Below the pieces are notes generated by a model. The model saw nothing but the letters and a program-made list of their open reading frames with translations, was not told where the DNA came from and made no database searches. From assembly GCA_003415625.1 (NCBI GenBank), contig PYIU01000003.1, positions 7,440,001 to 7,504,000 on the forward strand: a stretch of 64,000 bases of DNA, written 5' to 3'. This document shows positions 11,534 to 23,766 of the stretch, in pieces. This stretch comes from Aquanectria penicillioides. Lineage: Eukaryota > Ascomycota > Sordariomycetes > Hypocreales > Nectriaceae. Every line of letters begins with the position of its first letter. Positions within the stretch are counted from its first letter, which is position 1. The position numbers and the translations under genes are program-made.

Positions 11534-13021
11534 GGTCAAGATGGCGTGGGTACCTGCAACATGCCAAGCTTGGAGGAAGAAGCAGTGTTATTAGATATAA
11601 AACGGTACTGCCGCTTTTGCATTGTATATTTGGTTATCGTCACAGATCGGGCAAGCTAGCCACGCAACATTGACGGTCAAGATATTCTAGGAAGTTGGTT
11701 ATTGGACCAATCGATACCCACAAACTTATCGTGTCTGGGGTTCTCAATAGTGGAGCACTCCACAATTGAGAATCAATTATATTTGTTTCAGTCTACGCCG
11801 CCCGAAGTCTAGATGGAACTTTCCTTAAATGGATGTCCTCCTCCCCCCTCCTCCATGGACCATGGATGATATAGATAGTGACGACTGTCACCACTAATAG
11901 AAAACAGTGAGAATGAACCAAAAGGTCCTTTGCCCTTGTCCAATCGCAGCAGAGCCCTTTCCTCGCCTAACAAGAATGCGTGCGGGGTTGAGGCCGACTC
12001 TCGCCACATTGTTGCTGTAAGCCCGGTGATTCCGTTGATTTCCCATTGCCACTGAATCGATTTCCATCTCTTGTAGTGTTCTAGCGTGTTGAACAATCCT
12101 GCTTGTTTTCTGTTTCTCTTTTTCCCCTGGTCACTAGAATTATAGCATCTAAACTATTAGCATGATTTCTGTTATTACCTACTTTGCTTCTTGTTTGCAC
12201 ATCTTGCACCAGTTTTTTTCTTTTTGGCCCATTCCTTCCAATAGTAGTTGGTTGGTGACGAGGCTCGGCACGTTTTGCCGGTCGAATGCCATATCGGCGA
12301 CTGTTGGCTCGAATAATTTCTCACATTACGCCGGTACTTTTGTTATCAAGCAATCTCGGCTCATGAGGTGGCCGGAGCTAGGCCTAGACGAGAAAGTGAT
12401 AACCCCTGTGCTGCTGTCAATCGTAAGGTTACACCGCATTGAAGGGAGCATTTAACCGCCATGTGTCGTATCATGTGGTAACTGATAAGAAATGTTCGTG
12501 AAAGTATATAAGCTTAACTTCGCCCACTTTGGATACCATCACAGAATTAGAGTGCTTATATCTCGTCGTGTGGCGCCACAATTTGAGATACGACTAGGTA
12601 GTCAATGCTTGCAAAACAACTTTGTGTGAAGGGACTCCTTTGGTGTGTGTGTATGTTGGGGGGGGGAGGATAAAACTTGGTCTCTTTGGGTCCGGAATAC
12701 GGATGGGAGATTCCATCTTTCTTGGGATCATGAATGCGCTCTACACGCACATGCATTGACTTAGATGTGAGCGCCTGCATCTCATTCCTAGCAACCCATC
12801 ATCTCCATGACTACTGCAAAGACTGTCCAAATTCACAACACAAAAAAATCAAAGGCCGACAAATTCAATTCGCGAAGAAAGTTAGGATTTGTAGATCCGA
12901 TGTCCCGATATAAACTCTACATGGTACTGCAACCTTAGCCGCCGTATATTCACCTCTTTCATTGGCCTTTGCAGTGTCTTAACCTACTGCTGAATCTAAA
13001 AATCCCAAGTGATTTCTAGTT
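11534..13021. other. Intergenic, no gene seen
   Basis: This holds the OPT promoter on its left side and the 3' flank of the Zn2Cys6 gene on its right. A G-run lies near 12659-12667. No frame shows a recognisable domain. Confidence 0.5.
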
Positions 13022-15362
13022 TCAGAAGCCCGCCCAGGGGTGCCTACCCCCAAAGCCCCAACCCATCGGGGGCCAGCTGAACTGATTCATATTGACATTG
13101 GATGGAGGCTGCAAAGGCATTCCAGGGTTTAATAGTGGGAACATACCCCTGTATCCAGCCTGCCAATCCATGCTTAGACTCAAGTTCTGGCTATCGAACT
13201 CATCGGGATCTGGCACAGTGATATTGTTGTCGTTGGTTTCAATGCCGTCGTCAGGTTGGCTTGAGTTGGCATTCAGGGTCATTTGCTCCATTCTCTCTTT
13301 AATGTGTGATATTACCTTTGGTAATATCAATGGCTCTCCTGATTCCCTCAGTGCTGTCGCACGGGACTCCCAAGCTTTGACGATGATTGTCGTCAAATAT
13401 TTAAAAAGGGGTTATCGGTAGTACCTTGGGAGGAACAGAATCTAGCATCATAATTATCTCCCATGACTTCCCAAGCTTTGTCGGCTTCAGGTCCAATAGG
13501 CCGATTCCGTAAGTCCTCAACAATATGAATGTAGGCAGGGAGAGGAAAATAGAGACGAAGGAACCAAAGATATCCCTTAGAGAGGGACGAGGCCATCAAA
13601 GTTGTATCACTCATTAGTATAGTGAAGGCAAGCCCAAGCGCCACATCGTAATGGGATTTTGTTGGTAGCGTGGATGATTTAGACCATCTTGAATAATACT
13701 CCACAAGACGAAATTTGGCAATGTACGCCTTTGTCGTCCAAATGGTCGTGAAGTGAAGTGGGTTCTCCGGGTCGCAGAACCGGAGATATTTGTCTTCAAT
13801 CAATTTCTCCAAATTCGAAATCTCACTGTTCTCTTGAATCCCGCCATTCTGACCGGCCAGGTCTACTAATTTTGACGGAATTTTCATGCCAGAAAAGTCT
13901 TGATAAAATGTAGCGTGGCGGATGAAGTCTGTCAATGTACTGCGTACGACCGTGAAAAGCGCCTCGGTAGATATCGATTCTGTGACCGGAAGCTGCTTCA
14001 TGTCTGCTCGAAGATCTGCATCATTAATATTCGATGGAATTCTACAATCCCAGGCCGGGGCGAATGTGGTGTCCTTTTGGTCGGCCATCTCGCCGATACG
14101 GGCATCGAAAACGACTAGAGACCACCACAGCCGTCGCCTCATTTCAGATTCGAGGGTAGTCACTTTAGCGCAAGTTGATTGCCTGTGGATTCCCATTCTT
14201 TGAGCAATCCGAATTGCAATGCCAAGCATGGATGACAGAGACCTTGGGTCTGTACTGGGGCTGAATGAGACCTGTCTTTTGTAAGCCATCGTCACTGATG
14301 CTTTTGGAAACTTACGAGATAAAGGTAAAAAGAAGTCAAGCAGTCACGGTCATCAGTCCTTAAATAGCTACTGTTTAACAGAGCTTGCTGGCAACCCAAT
14401 TGGTACTTTGATAAAAGGTCACCTTTTGATGCTCCAAATAATGATTGGCAGTCGTCCTCGGGGAGACTGAGAATGGCCATGCAGTAGATGCTAAACATGA
14501 GCGCTTCCAAGGCTGGGTTGATCTTCGTCATATCGCTAACGGCATCGATTATCCGTACCTGCAAACTAGGGGTGTGTGTGACTTTAAGCAATGGATTAAC
14601 ATTGTCTAAATATATTTGCCAGAGCCTGAAGATATGTGCCGGTCCAGGATGGAGGGTAGAAAGGCTGATTCCTGTCTTGCGTAGGCCTGGCAGAAGATGG
14701 TCATTATTCTCAAATAGTTGATCCCAGGCTTCTTTCACAGCAGTTTCACGCATATCATCGTGAAAAGAATTGCCTTGAACCTCAAAATCACGATACTAGG
14801 AGACTTTTAGAATAATCCGGTTAAGGGGCAACATAGCTGCCATACGTACTCCTTGGCCCATAGCATGCCACAAATCCCTAAGATATGTCAGTCATGTCTA
14901 TTTGTGCCAATCAAGAAGTGCTCACTTGGGTCTATGAATTGGATTGGATTTAGTGGTTGTGGCCTGATCCTCGCCAGCTTCCATACATTCACCCTCAGCG
15001 TCGTCTTTGCTTTCTATGTCGGGTGAGCCCTTATCCAAGGGCAGATCTTTGTGTAGTGGCTCGAATTCTACATTGTTTCGGCGGAGAATATCTTCGTATT
15101 GGCGCAGTCGTTCCAAAAGCTCTCGTTCCGGAAATCTACGTTTTCGCTGCCGAGGGAACAACCCTGCTGGAACACATTGCGCGCCGGACTTGATGCAATT
15201 TGAACAAGGAAATTTACGTTCGCACTTGACTTTTCGTTGTTGGCAAAGGACACAAGCAAGCACACGCTTTGGTTTCGGTGGTTGTAAAGCCGGTGCCAGA
15301 GGCGTGGTAGGAGATGCGCCAGACGAATCTCGTTCTTCTGAATTACGTGGCAATGAGGACAT
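13022..15362 (-). CDS. Zn(II)2Cys6 transcription factor
   Basis: Exons are read at 14926-15362, 14850-14877 (only 28 bases), 14316-14795 and 13022-14271. The zinc cluster is near the N-terminus (Cys 37, 40, 47, 53, 56 and 63). It is followed by a heptad-like leucine segment (RELLERLRQYEDILRR) likely to mediate dimerisation. The central region is the fungal-specific transcription factor domain (PF04082 type), with FSIYCMAILSL and IRIAQRMGIHRQ. Near 13395-13440 the frame shifts by one: either one T is missing from a T5 run, which would restore NPF.K.LTTIIVKAWE as seen in relatives, or a 50-base GTACTA...AAAG intron is removed, which also keeps frame (about 714 residues). The C-terminus is Asn/Pro/Trp-rich and may be the activation region. 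Targets are unknown; the nearest neighbours are OPT and the pectinase. Confidence 0.85.
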
Positions 15363-16293
15363 GGTTGATGTCTGGCGGTGTTGCCACCGCTGAATCCTGA
15401 GACACGGCAGTCTCTGGAACGCATCCGCTGATAAAAAGCTTCAAGGTTTGACACTAATAGGGCGTAAGCGACTGAGATTTTTATCTCTTGTACAGCATGT
15501 GGTTAAGCTGCGCGTTGAACTACTTACGAATCTCGGCACTCCCAAGTCGAGCAAATCAAACGGATATCCAGGAAATTTGGTCCTCGAACGAGCCCAGAAG
15601 ACAATGATGAAAGACAAAATAGACGCAAAAAACTAATGAAGGATCCACGGATAGAGTTTTGATGAGCTCCATTGAAATCCGATGGCGGCCCAAGAATTAA
15701 TCTCGCGCCTGGACTCGATCTTAGCGATGTATCTCGGGGTTTAATAAGATCCGAAAGACTAAGCTTCCCCCTTTCCGGATATGTCTAATACCCGATCAGG
15801 TGACCTTTGCGCGCAGCCGGACTATTCTAATGCCCGTTTCCCCACAGGTTCTTGTGCTAATTTATGCATTCTCTAGCCACTTCTGGAGGTGTCAGAGCTT
15901 GATGAAAACAAATGATTTGAATTTGGAGAAAGAACAACCAGACCAGAATTCGAGACTAGACATATCGGGGTCGATTTCCGATTAGTTCAAGTTTCGCCGA
16001 TATTTTCAACTTATCAATGTCCTCTTCATTCATGAGAAGCTCCAGAAGGCTACATCCAAATTCATATTCACGTCAAGGGTCAGCTGATTGACAGAAAAAG
16101 AACTTTGCAGGGGACATGACAGAGTATGTGTGATTTCATTTTTAGGTAGTGAGTGTCTAGTTTAAAAGACTTGGTAATCCACGCGCCGGTATTTACTCTT
16201 TCTTCCACTCGCATTCTCGGCCACATCAACCACTACCCACATCTCGTCGCACCCTGATCCATTCCACTCCAAAACTCCCTTAAACCCCATTCA
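15363..16293. other. Intergenic, no gene seen
   Basis: This contains the promoter of the Zn2Cys6 gene and the 3' flank of the polygalacturonase gene. A C/A-rich stretch near 16200-16320 lies next to the polygalacturonase stop codon. Confidence 0.45.
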
Positions 16294-17711
16294 TCATCCA
16301 TCCACACATCCAACCCCATTCAAATCGAGCAAATCGAGATCCATGTTTCTGCACTTCCATCGAGCCGGTTTGCCACTCGGCGGTGTTACTACCACGTTCT
16401 GGGCCTGTATATTGTCACAGCTCTGTCGGCAAATTAGCACTTCATTCTCAGAGTCTATCGTGGAATACCTACATCCTCAGAACTGCAAATTAGTGAACCA
16501 ACAACTGGGTCATTTGCTTTCGACGTAGTACCCGAGAAATCTTTAAACAAAACATCGGTTATGATCATTCCCGAAGGATGTTCTTGACAGGTCGAGGCAT
16601 TGACAGCACCATAGCACTGATCAATCTTGATTGCCCCATCATTGTTATCGTTCCGGAAAAGGTCATAGGTAACGTTGCGCACGTAACCTGAACCCCCTCC
16701 ACCAACCCACCCGTCCTTGGTAACAGCTCCTGCGCCTGGCCAGGCTTTTAGGCGGGCACCATCCGTGGCGTTACTCATGGAAATGTTGTAAATGTAAAGA
16801 TTCTCAATAATATCAAATGTCCCTGGGTATTGTCCCAGGGAACCCACAGAAATTCCATGCGATGAATTGCAAACAAGTCCCTGCACTAAGATATTGGTAC
16901 TGTTGGGCTTGAAAGAAACGCAGTCATCGTCGTGATCAATGTACGAGTTCTGAATAACCAAGTTGTCGGAACGATATGTGTCCCAACCATCCAGGTTCTT
17001 CGCAAAGTTATTTGAACTTGACCGAGAGAAGATGTCAATGTCAGAAATGAGGATATCGGAGCTGTTAGCAATAAGATTGTGCCACTAGTTTTCTTGTTAG
17101 CGCCCGTTTTTTTCTTGAGTCCTGGTGAAGCTAACATTGGGAGATTGCCGCAGTTTCAGACCTGTGATGGATCCCCCATGCCACCCATCCGTGACGAATA
17201 GTACAGGCCGTTTGATGGTGCTGTCATTTGCATGAGCATCATACCATGCTTGCCCATTGCCGTCAATGGTGCCAATGCCAGCTCCGTAGAGGTTAATATC
17301 CTTGCCGCCCCACAGCCACCAACTAGATCCCTCTTGAAATGGGAATTGGAAGTTGCTCGATACCCAACTATCAATCTTGTCGCAGAATTTAACAGTTCCA
17401 GTCAAGGCAACATCCACGTGCTTGAGAAAGCGTAGGTCCAAAGGGGTGCAAATGGTATAAGTTTGATCCAGAACAACAGTACCACCATTGTTGCATCTCT
17501 TGAATGCTTCAAGGATCTTTGAGGAATCATCTCTTCCCTTTTTCCCGCTTGGTTTGACAAAACATGTTTTTGTTCGTCGAATTGAAGTCTGAATGGCCTT
17601 GTGAGGCTGAAATGGGCTTGGCCTGATGTCTGGGCGAGGAACGACATTGTCGCCAAGAGCTGAGCCAGTGACAGCGGCAATTGCTATGGTAAAAATGATT
17701 GAAGGAAGCAT
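16294..17711 (-). CDS. Exo-polygalacturonase, GH28, secreted
   Basis: Exons are 17136-17711, 16473-17084 and 16294-16422, with introns of 51 and 50 bases; all joins are phase 0 and give 438 residues, the usual length for fungal exo-polygalacturonases. A signal peptide is clear (MLPSIIFTIAIAAVTGSALG). GH28 motifs occur in order: NLDGWD, DHDDDCVSFKPNSTN, the SHGISVGSLGQY form of the GHG motif, and RLKAWPG for the RIK motif. The DDCVSFKPNSTN form is typical of exo-acting enzymes, which release galacturonate from the non-reducing end of pectin outside the cell. Several N-x-S/T sites suggest N-glycosylation. The last exon supplies the conserved C-terminal cysteines (SCDNIQ, WKCRN, VGCVDG), and without it the protein would end early. 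Confidence 0.93.
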
Positions 17712-19228
17712 TTCCAGTGGCCCAGCGCGTGATTTCTAGGTATAGAGATGCTGGAGCAGATTTTTTACAGCAGAGCGGCAAACCTGAACTTTATGTGTCC
17801 CATCAATCCCGACATCTGACTATATGACTCTAAGGACTTTCCTATGCTGGGCTGTGCCTCTCTTCGAACCAAGCAACTCGCACATAGAAGAGTTAGTTTA
17901 GGCTGAATTCATCTTCTTATCATCCGATAATGGGAGTTTCGAAATGCCAAGAACCGCTCTCGTAAACCGTCTTCTTGTCGTCATTGACCAAAATGGCCCA
18001 GTCAATCTGTGCTACTTGCTCAACCGGAACGTCTAGGGTAAGGTGCTTGTGCGGCGCCGAACGACAACATAAAATTTCCCACCAATTAACGGCCTTGACT
18101 CTAAGCCTAACCCCACTAGATTCTCCCTCTGGAATGGATGGGCAAACCTGATGGTCCTATTGTTCTCACATTCGGTGCGACATGCTTTGAAGAAGACCTG
18201 GCTATGATGGGTTTATTAATCTGTGCAACAAAATTAGGCTGAATTCCCGAGACATCTTTTTAATCATTCTTCTTCTTTGAAGATCTTACTCGATTGAGAG
18301 GATGTTGGCTAATAAGACATGCCAGCTAGTTCGGCTGGCTCAACCTCGCTCCCGCTTTTCTTATTATTGATGCGACGCTCATTGCACAGCGAGAGAATGA
18401 TGATGATCGATTATTGGGACATGGAAGTTCATTTTTTTCCAGGCCGTCGATGCTTCCAATCTCCGTAAATGAACAATCTATTTTGACTGGCTTAAGGTGT
18501 CAAGTTGAAACGACAATCTCCAAGTCACCGCTTTAGAAACAACTTGGGTTTACCGATTTTAATGAGTTTAAGCGAAAGAATCATGTATTGAATACAACAG
18601 TAAATGCTGCTACCAAAAGGCAAGGCCGAGAGGAGCATTAGATTTCGGCGAAAGTAGCCTACCGTGTGGTTTGCTCTTGGTATCCGTAGATTCCCCACAA
18701 TCGCAGGGGCAAGGATCCTCCAAATCCTGCCAGGTTCCCCGCCGCTCACACAAACACGAGGATGAGGTTAATTTTATGTGAGGGCGGAGACCATTTTTCC
18801 ACCCCTCGGAGCTATGAAAGTGTCCATGGGTCTGGATAAAGGGGCGAAATTTCTTTCGCTGGGAGCATATAGGTGAGACTGATATGATTTTTCCAGTGGC
18901 ATTTGATGCACTCACATCTACTTTCCTAATGCTATTCTATTGAAAACGGTGATTAGATGAGTCCGCTTCACTCGCTAAGATAACACTTCAATCCTGGTGA
19001 TTGACCTTTAACCTTGTATTGGTAAAAGTAGCACGATGCTAGTAACAATTCATTTTCTGACTCGTGATGTTTGGGCTGGTGCTATATTTCTGGTAGTCTA
19101 TTAAGTACTTGATGTTCCTTATTTGCTTTCTTGGGTTGCCTTGCAGTGCGAAAGGACATAAAGAATATTCCTTTCCCGCCCGAGCTTGGATGTTCTTCTC
19201 CTCGATGCAATACAATCCTACCCAATTT
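17712..19228. other. Intergenic with one coding-like fragment
   Basis: Apart from the fragment at 17930-18145, no frame is recognisable. The first part holds the promoter of the polygalacturonase gene. Confidence 0.45.
17930..18145 (-). pseudogene. Unidentified C-terminal gene fragment
   Basis: About 70 codons stay open to a stop at 17930 and read like real protein, with HLTLDVPVEQVAQIDWAILV and KKTVYESGSWHFET. The start, upstream exons and any splice signals are missing. It looks like the 3' end of a lost gene. The family is not recognised. Confidence 0.35.
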
Positions 19229-20322
19229 TCAGGTCTCTGAATACCATTGCCAAAGTTGTCGTGGCTTATCAGCGAACACCCTCTAAATTTGCGCCTCACT
19301 TCCCGCCCACTCCTTCACAATTTCAATAAGAGCTGCATCGTTGATATCCCTATACTCCTAAGGCATCAGCCTCCCACCAGATGCAGAGTTTCCCTCTTTA
19401 CTGGATGCGTGTGGGCGGTCGCTCCCATAAACCACCATATCTGGCCCGGCATTTATCAGGGTTTCGGCAACGACTCGCATGTCGTTCATAAAATGGCTTC
19501 TGCTTTGAATTTTGATATGGAGTTGAGATTTTGACAAATAGAAGTTTTCGACTGACAAGATCGATTACTTCTGAAAAGCCTTTCGTCTTGTATGGGTCGA
19601 TTGTTCTCTTTGTCAAATTCTTTTCAGAATCAACTTCTGCATGAGCGAAATGATCTGCTACAACTGTTACCCCCAAGGTCGTGAAGATAGAGTGCAGGTG
19701 CTCATAGGCAGATATTGGGATCCAAAGCTGTAAGACCCAGCCGAAGACTTGAGCAACTTGCGCATTCTTCTGGACCGCAGATACTATCTCATCAACTGTC
19801 GCGGAAGCGAGGTTGACACGGAGCCCACGCACGCCAGCCGCATGAAACCCTGGAGGGTTTCGTTGGATACGGTGTCTGGGTTGATTGCAGCTACTCCACG
19901 GCATTGGCCCTTGAATTGTTGTAGAGAATCAAGAAGAATATCGTTATTGAACGCCATACAGACTGGGAAGAACGATAGTTGCATGGTTGATTCCATAAGT
20001 GTTGAAATGCTCCGTGGCATTTTGCACTGCGGCGGGCTTTGGAGTATAGTCTAATAAAGGTAAGTGTTAGTCCATTAGAAAATGACGGTGAGGACCAATA
20101 CATGTACTGACCTCCGTCTGCATCCATGAGGAATCTCTCCGGGTCAATTATGTGAATATATGAGTCCCTAAAGATAAATCAGTATTGGCTTGGCATAGTC
20201 AATGACGAGTGTCTGAAATGAGAAACGATTGCTCACCAAGAGTTTGCCGGAATCCTTGATACATTGCCTGTGGCAAGCAAGCCCAGCATACACATGATAG
20301 AAAGCTTCCAAATTCGAACCAT
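19229..20322 (-). pseudogene. Amidohydrolase (PDC hydrolase-like) pseudogene
   Basis: The remnant starts with a hydrophobic leader at 20322 and two likely introns. It then gives WDSYIHIIDPERFLMDADG, which resembles the metal-binding start of TIM-barrel amidohydrolases related to 2-pyrone-4,6-dicarboxylate lactonase. Homology continues in different frames: NHATIVLPSLYG, then FNNDILLDSLQQFKGQCRG, then AAGVRGLRVNLASATVDEIV, then MVVYGSDRPHASS and finally RVFADKPRQLWQWYSET before the stop at 19229. At least three frameshifts and internal stops separate the parts, so it cannot make a full enzyme. The second metal-site His of the HxH pair appears kept (YIHIID has one). Relatives act on aromatic breakdown products, which fits the other decayed catabolic genes next to it. 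Confidence 0.8.
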
Positions 20323-22514
20323 GCTAGCTCGTTAGGTTGAACAAAGACTTAGGATGATGCTAAATCAATTGAACAAGGCCAGTCGTGTAACCATTTTATA
20401 GCTGATTCTGTCATTCTTGACGCCCGAGATTCCGACTCCAACTCATCAAAAGGGCAAGGTTGAAATTCAGGTTATGCCCGGTAGCTTCTGACATGTTCAC
20501 ATGTCAAGAGAATGTCGAAGTACCTTGGGAAGGTTTATTCGGGAATATCCGTTCTCCAGACCCCATGGCACTACTCAACGCCTAAAGAAGGCTAGTGATT
20601 CTTCCATCTCTCTTGCTAAATGCATTCGGACTTACGCCGACAACTACACCGTTTGGTCAGTGACTGCGCCGAAAAGACAGGGTTCCCCTCACGTTGATCT
20701 CAGCTGATGCCGAGTCAAAATATCAAAATTCAACTGGGAAATTGGCACCTCCCTGGTCTGAGACACGGGATAAATAATTTATAGTGGGATTGGATGCGTA
20801 TGCCTGTGCAAGGGTCCACTGCACCTCCAATTGAATGAAAAGCCTCCAGATTGACTTATGCTTGAATGCTGCAGTGATATGCCAGGGTCCAAATGGGTCT
20901 GCACCACGGGTGCACTACCCTCCTTGCATTGGATAGTTTCCTGTGCTGATTTTCCTGAACAAAGAGTTTTGCAACTCAACTGCACCAAATGCTCCAAGTT
21001 TTCACCGAAAAGCAGAAATATGAGAGCTAGTCTCTAGATAAGCTCTGAATCAGCTGATATCCCGTGACATTGCGTTCCTAAAGCCAATTTCAACCCTGTG
21101 TATTGAATGCATTACCGTGTTATGAGTAATTCAATCTAAAACAGGCGGCAGCAGCAATGGTAGTCTAAATTTGTTCAACTTTGGCGGACTGGCTCTAGGA
21201 CACGACATGACCACCATTACCACTTCCTAATTAGTATGCTCTTTTATGGGGCACTGATAGTTGCCGCCGTGCGCGAGGATATTGGGTACACGCAAATGCT
21301 GATTAAAACCCTTGTATTTATCTATTTTCATAGTGACTTTGTCGCCTTGAATTATACCCCCAGTCTCTCCTCGTCGAGAGCCTCGGCGGTTTGTGGTAAG
21401 GATAATACCCGAGGTTAACTGAGTAAATATGAGGGGTCAACGACCACCTTGTATTCTGGCCTTGCCCACTTGTCACGTAATGTGACATACCACACTGGGA
21501 ATAAGCCCTTGACTACGCTACGGCATTCTTCCGAATAATCGGATGATCCTGAAAGAATCCAGACTCTCAACTCCGACACCTCGTCCCCTTGGCGTTCTCC
21601 CTTCAAGTTGAGGGCCTTGGTGCGGTATCTGGTGGCTGGTATGCCCGCTCGCTGTCTGGCTGAATGTAGCTACATTGATTCGTTTTTACCTTGTTGTGAT
21701 CTTACGAAGCCTGCGTTGACAAGAAGAAGACCCTTCTTGGCTTCGAGTACTATGTGACTGTGCGCACGCGTGTTGGCAACATCTTCGAGGCTGGCCAGCA
21801 TCTGTCACTGAAGGCCATGCACTGAGAGTCGAATGTTCAATGATACGTAAAGCAAGACATCTATCTCAATGAAGATTGAATCAGGAAATTCCAGACCCAG
21901 ACCTCGTCACAGTTTACCGCAGAAAGTCTCTGCCGACCAATTGATTTAAGTATCGGCCACTGGGAAGAAGCCACAATGAAGGGTAGCAGTCATACCATCG
22001 GCATTAGAGTAGGCGAAGTCAACGGTAGACCTTTCAAGCGGAAATGGGGTGGCTCTCCGCTATGCAACCACATTTCCGACAAGGCAAGCCGACACGCTCC
22101 CACAACCCCATTTCCGGCTCCTTAGTCCTGCTCGGCCCCTTGATTCCTCACACTTCCCTAGACCATGGGCTTCAGTCTAATTCTACTAGCACCGCGCTAG
22201 TTTGGAGGGCTTTCCCTAGGCTGTGTTATCTAGTGATGTAGCTTGGTAACATTCACTCATCGTGATGAGGAGTAGGCTTTCGATCCAACGTTAGCCTAGG
22301 GTCAAATATTGTGAAATCTCTCTTGTCACGGTTTGATTATCGTGCTGCAATAGATTAGCTCAGAATCCCTGAGGTCAGACCGAGGGCTAGAGGTGTCAGA
22401 TAGAAGGTTGCAGCAGAACGTTGTTAATCCTTTTCATCCATGACAAGCATTTTGCCTTTTGGGGTCTGTTTTTGCCACGAATTCTATATATATATTTTCA
22501 GATCCGATCTACTC
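20323..22514. other. Intergenic, coding-like scraps only
   Basis: Short open stretches occur, including one on the minus strand at 21415-21606 and one on the plus strand near 21700-21825 (KKKTLLGFEYYVTVRTRVG). None could be assigned to a family. It may contain further decayed genes. Confidence 0.4.
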
Positions 22515-23536
22515 AAAACGAACCTCCCCATAAGATCCAAACGGGCAATAGCATCTCCATTCCGCCAGATGTATCTGAGCAGCTTTGTCTTTCTCCGAAG
22601 AATCGAGTTAAGGGCGAGCTCTGAGAGACTTTAGGGAACCCAACACATATAGGTTTGCCATCTGGACGGTTTTTGAAGTGAAGAATCTGTGCTGATTTAT
22701 TTGGTGGCTTGAAGGGCTGGGAGGGCTTCTGCTATGTGCCATGCCTCTGGCAATGATCCTTCTGGGTTGGCAGGGCGCAGGTGGCTTTGGAGCGGCTGCA
22801 AATGTGTAGGCTATTCAAGTTGACGATTATAAATGTCCCTACTGATAATTTTCTACAGTGGTTCACTTCTACCTTGGTGGTGTGCTTCTTCTCCTTGGAG
22901 GAATCGGGGAATGGATACTTGGTAGGATGCACATGGAGATAGTGCAGCCACCATACTGATAGCCAACAGGAAATACCTTTCCAGCGACAATATTTGCCAT
23001 ATATGGTGCTTCTGGTTCTCCTTTGGCGCGACAATCGTTCAGAGATATGGTACGTATGAAATGTACTCTGCTCATGGAACAAATGATCCGACAGAAGGAC
23101 TCTAAGACCTCGCCTTCTTGGCCACCTTTGGGTTCCTTCTTTTGAGTATGACTCTTGTTTGTGCGTTATTTGCTGTTGCTAGCCTTCGTACCAATATAAG
23201 TTTCTTCGGAATACTGCTGTTACCTATTCAAACATGTGAGCGATTTTCATCTAAGCCATCCCTACCGAGTTTGACTAATTCTGGCTAATGGACAATCGCC
23301 TGTCTTTCGGCTTGGTTTTTTTCGCTCTTTCTTATGGGAGCTCGTCTGCCCCTGTCTACTAGCGCTCTGGAGTAGTACCACTTCTTGTTGTTTCCTTCCT
23401 GAGGTGGTACATATTTCTCTCGCTCATTCAAATTTCTGTCGATTTCCCTCATTCTTTGCCACTTGGGGATTTGTCAACAATCATACCTGGGAAGAGCGAA
23501 AAGACTGTGCTAATTGGTAATGATATAGACTCTTAA
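22515..23536 (+). pseudogene. GPR1/FUN34/YaaH acetate transporter pseudogene
   Basis: Homology is spread over frames: SISIPPDVSEQLCLSPKNRV near 22545, then PLAMILLGWQGAGGFGAAAN, then HFYLGGVLLLLGGIGEWILG, then GNTFPATIFAIYG, then FGATIVQRYGTYEMYSAHGT, then SLRTNISFFGILLLPIQT and a C-terminal WYIFLSLIQISVDFPHSLPL up to the stop at 23534. These segments match the six-helix acetate/ammonia-export family in the right order. Multiple stops and frame changes show the gene is dead. Intact relatives carry acetate or related short acids across the plasma membrane. Confidence 0.82.
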
Positions 23537-23766
23537 CCTATATCACGATTTTGCATTCTACATCATTGAGTAATGTCGAATCTCATTACCTTCTGGCCAT
23601 GAGTCGAAACTGACAATTCGAGTTCATGTGCAAGGTGGAATCAACAAGCCCTCCGGACTAGAATACTACATTTCGGTCGAATCTTGATCAATCGATGCAA
23701 GAGAATCTAAATATTCATAAGATCAAAACCCAAGCCTGACGATCACTTTGACTGCTCGACTATATA

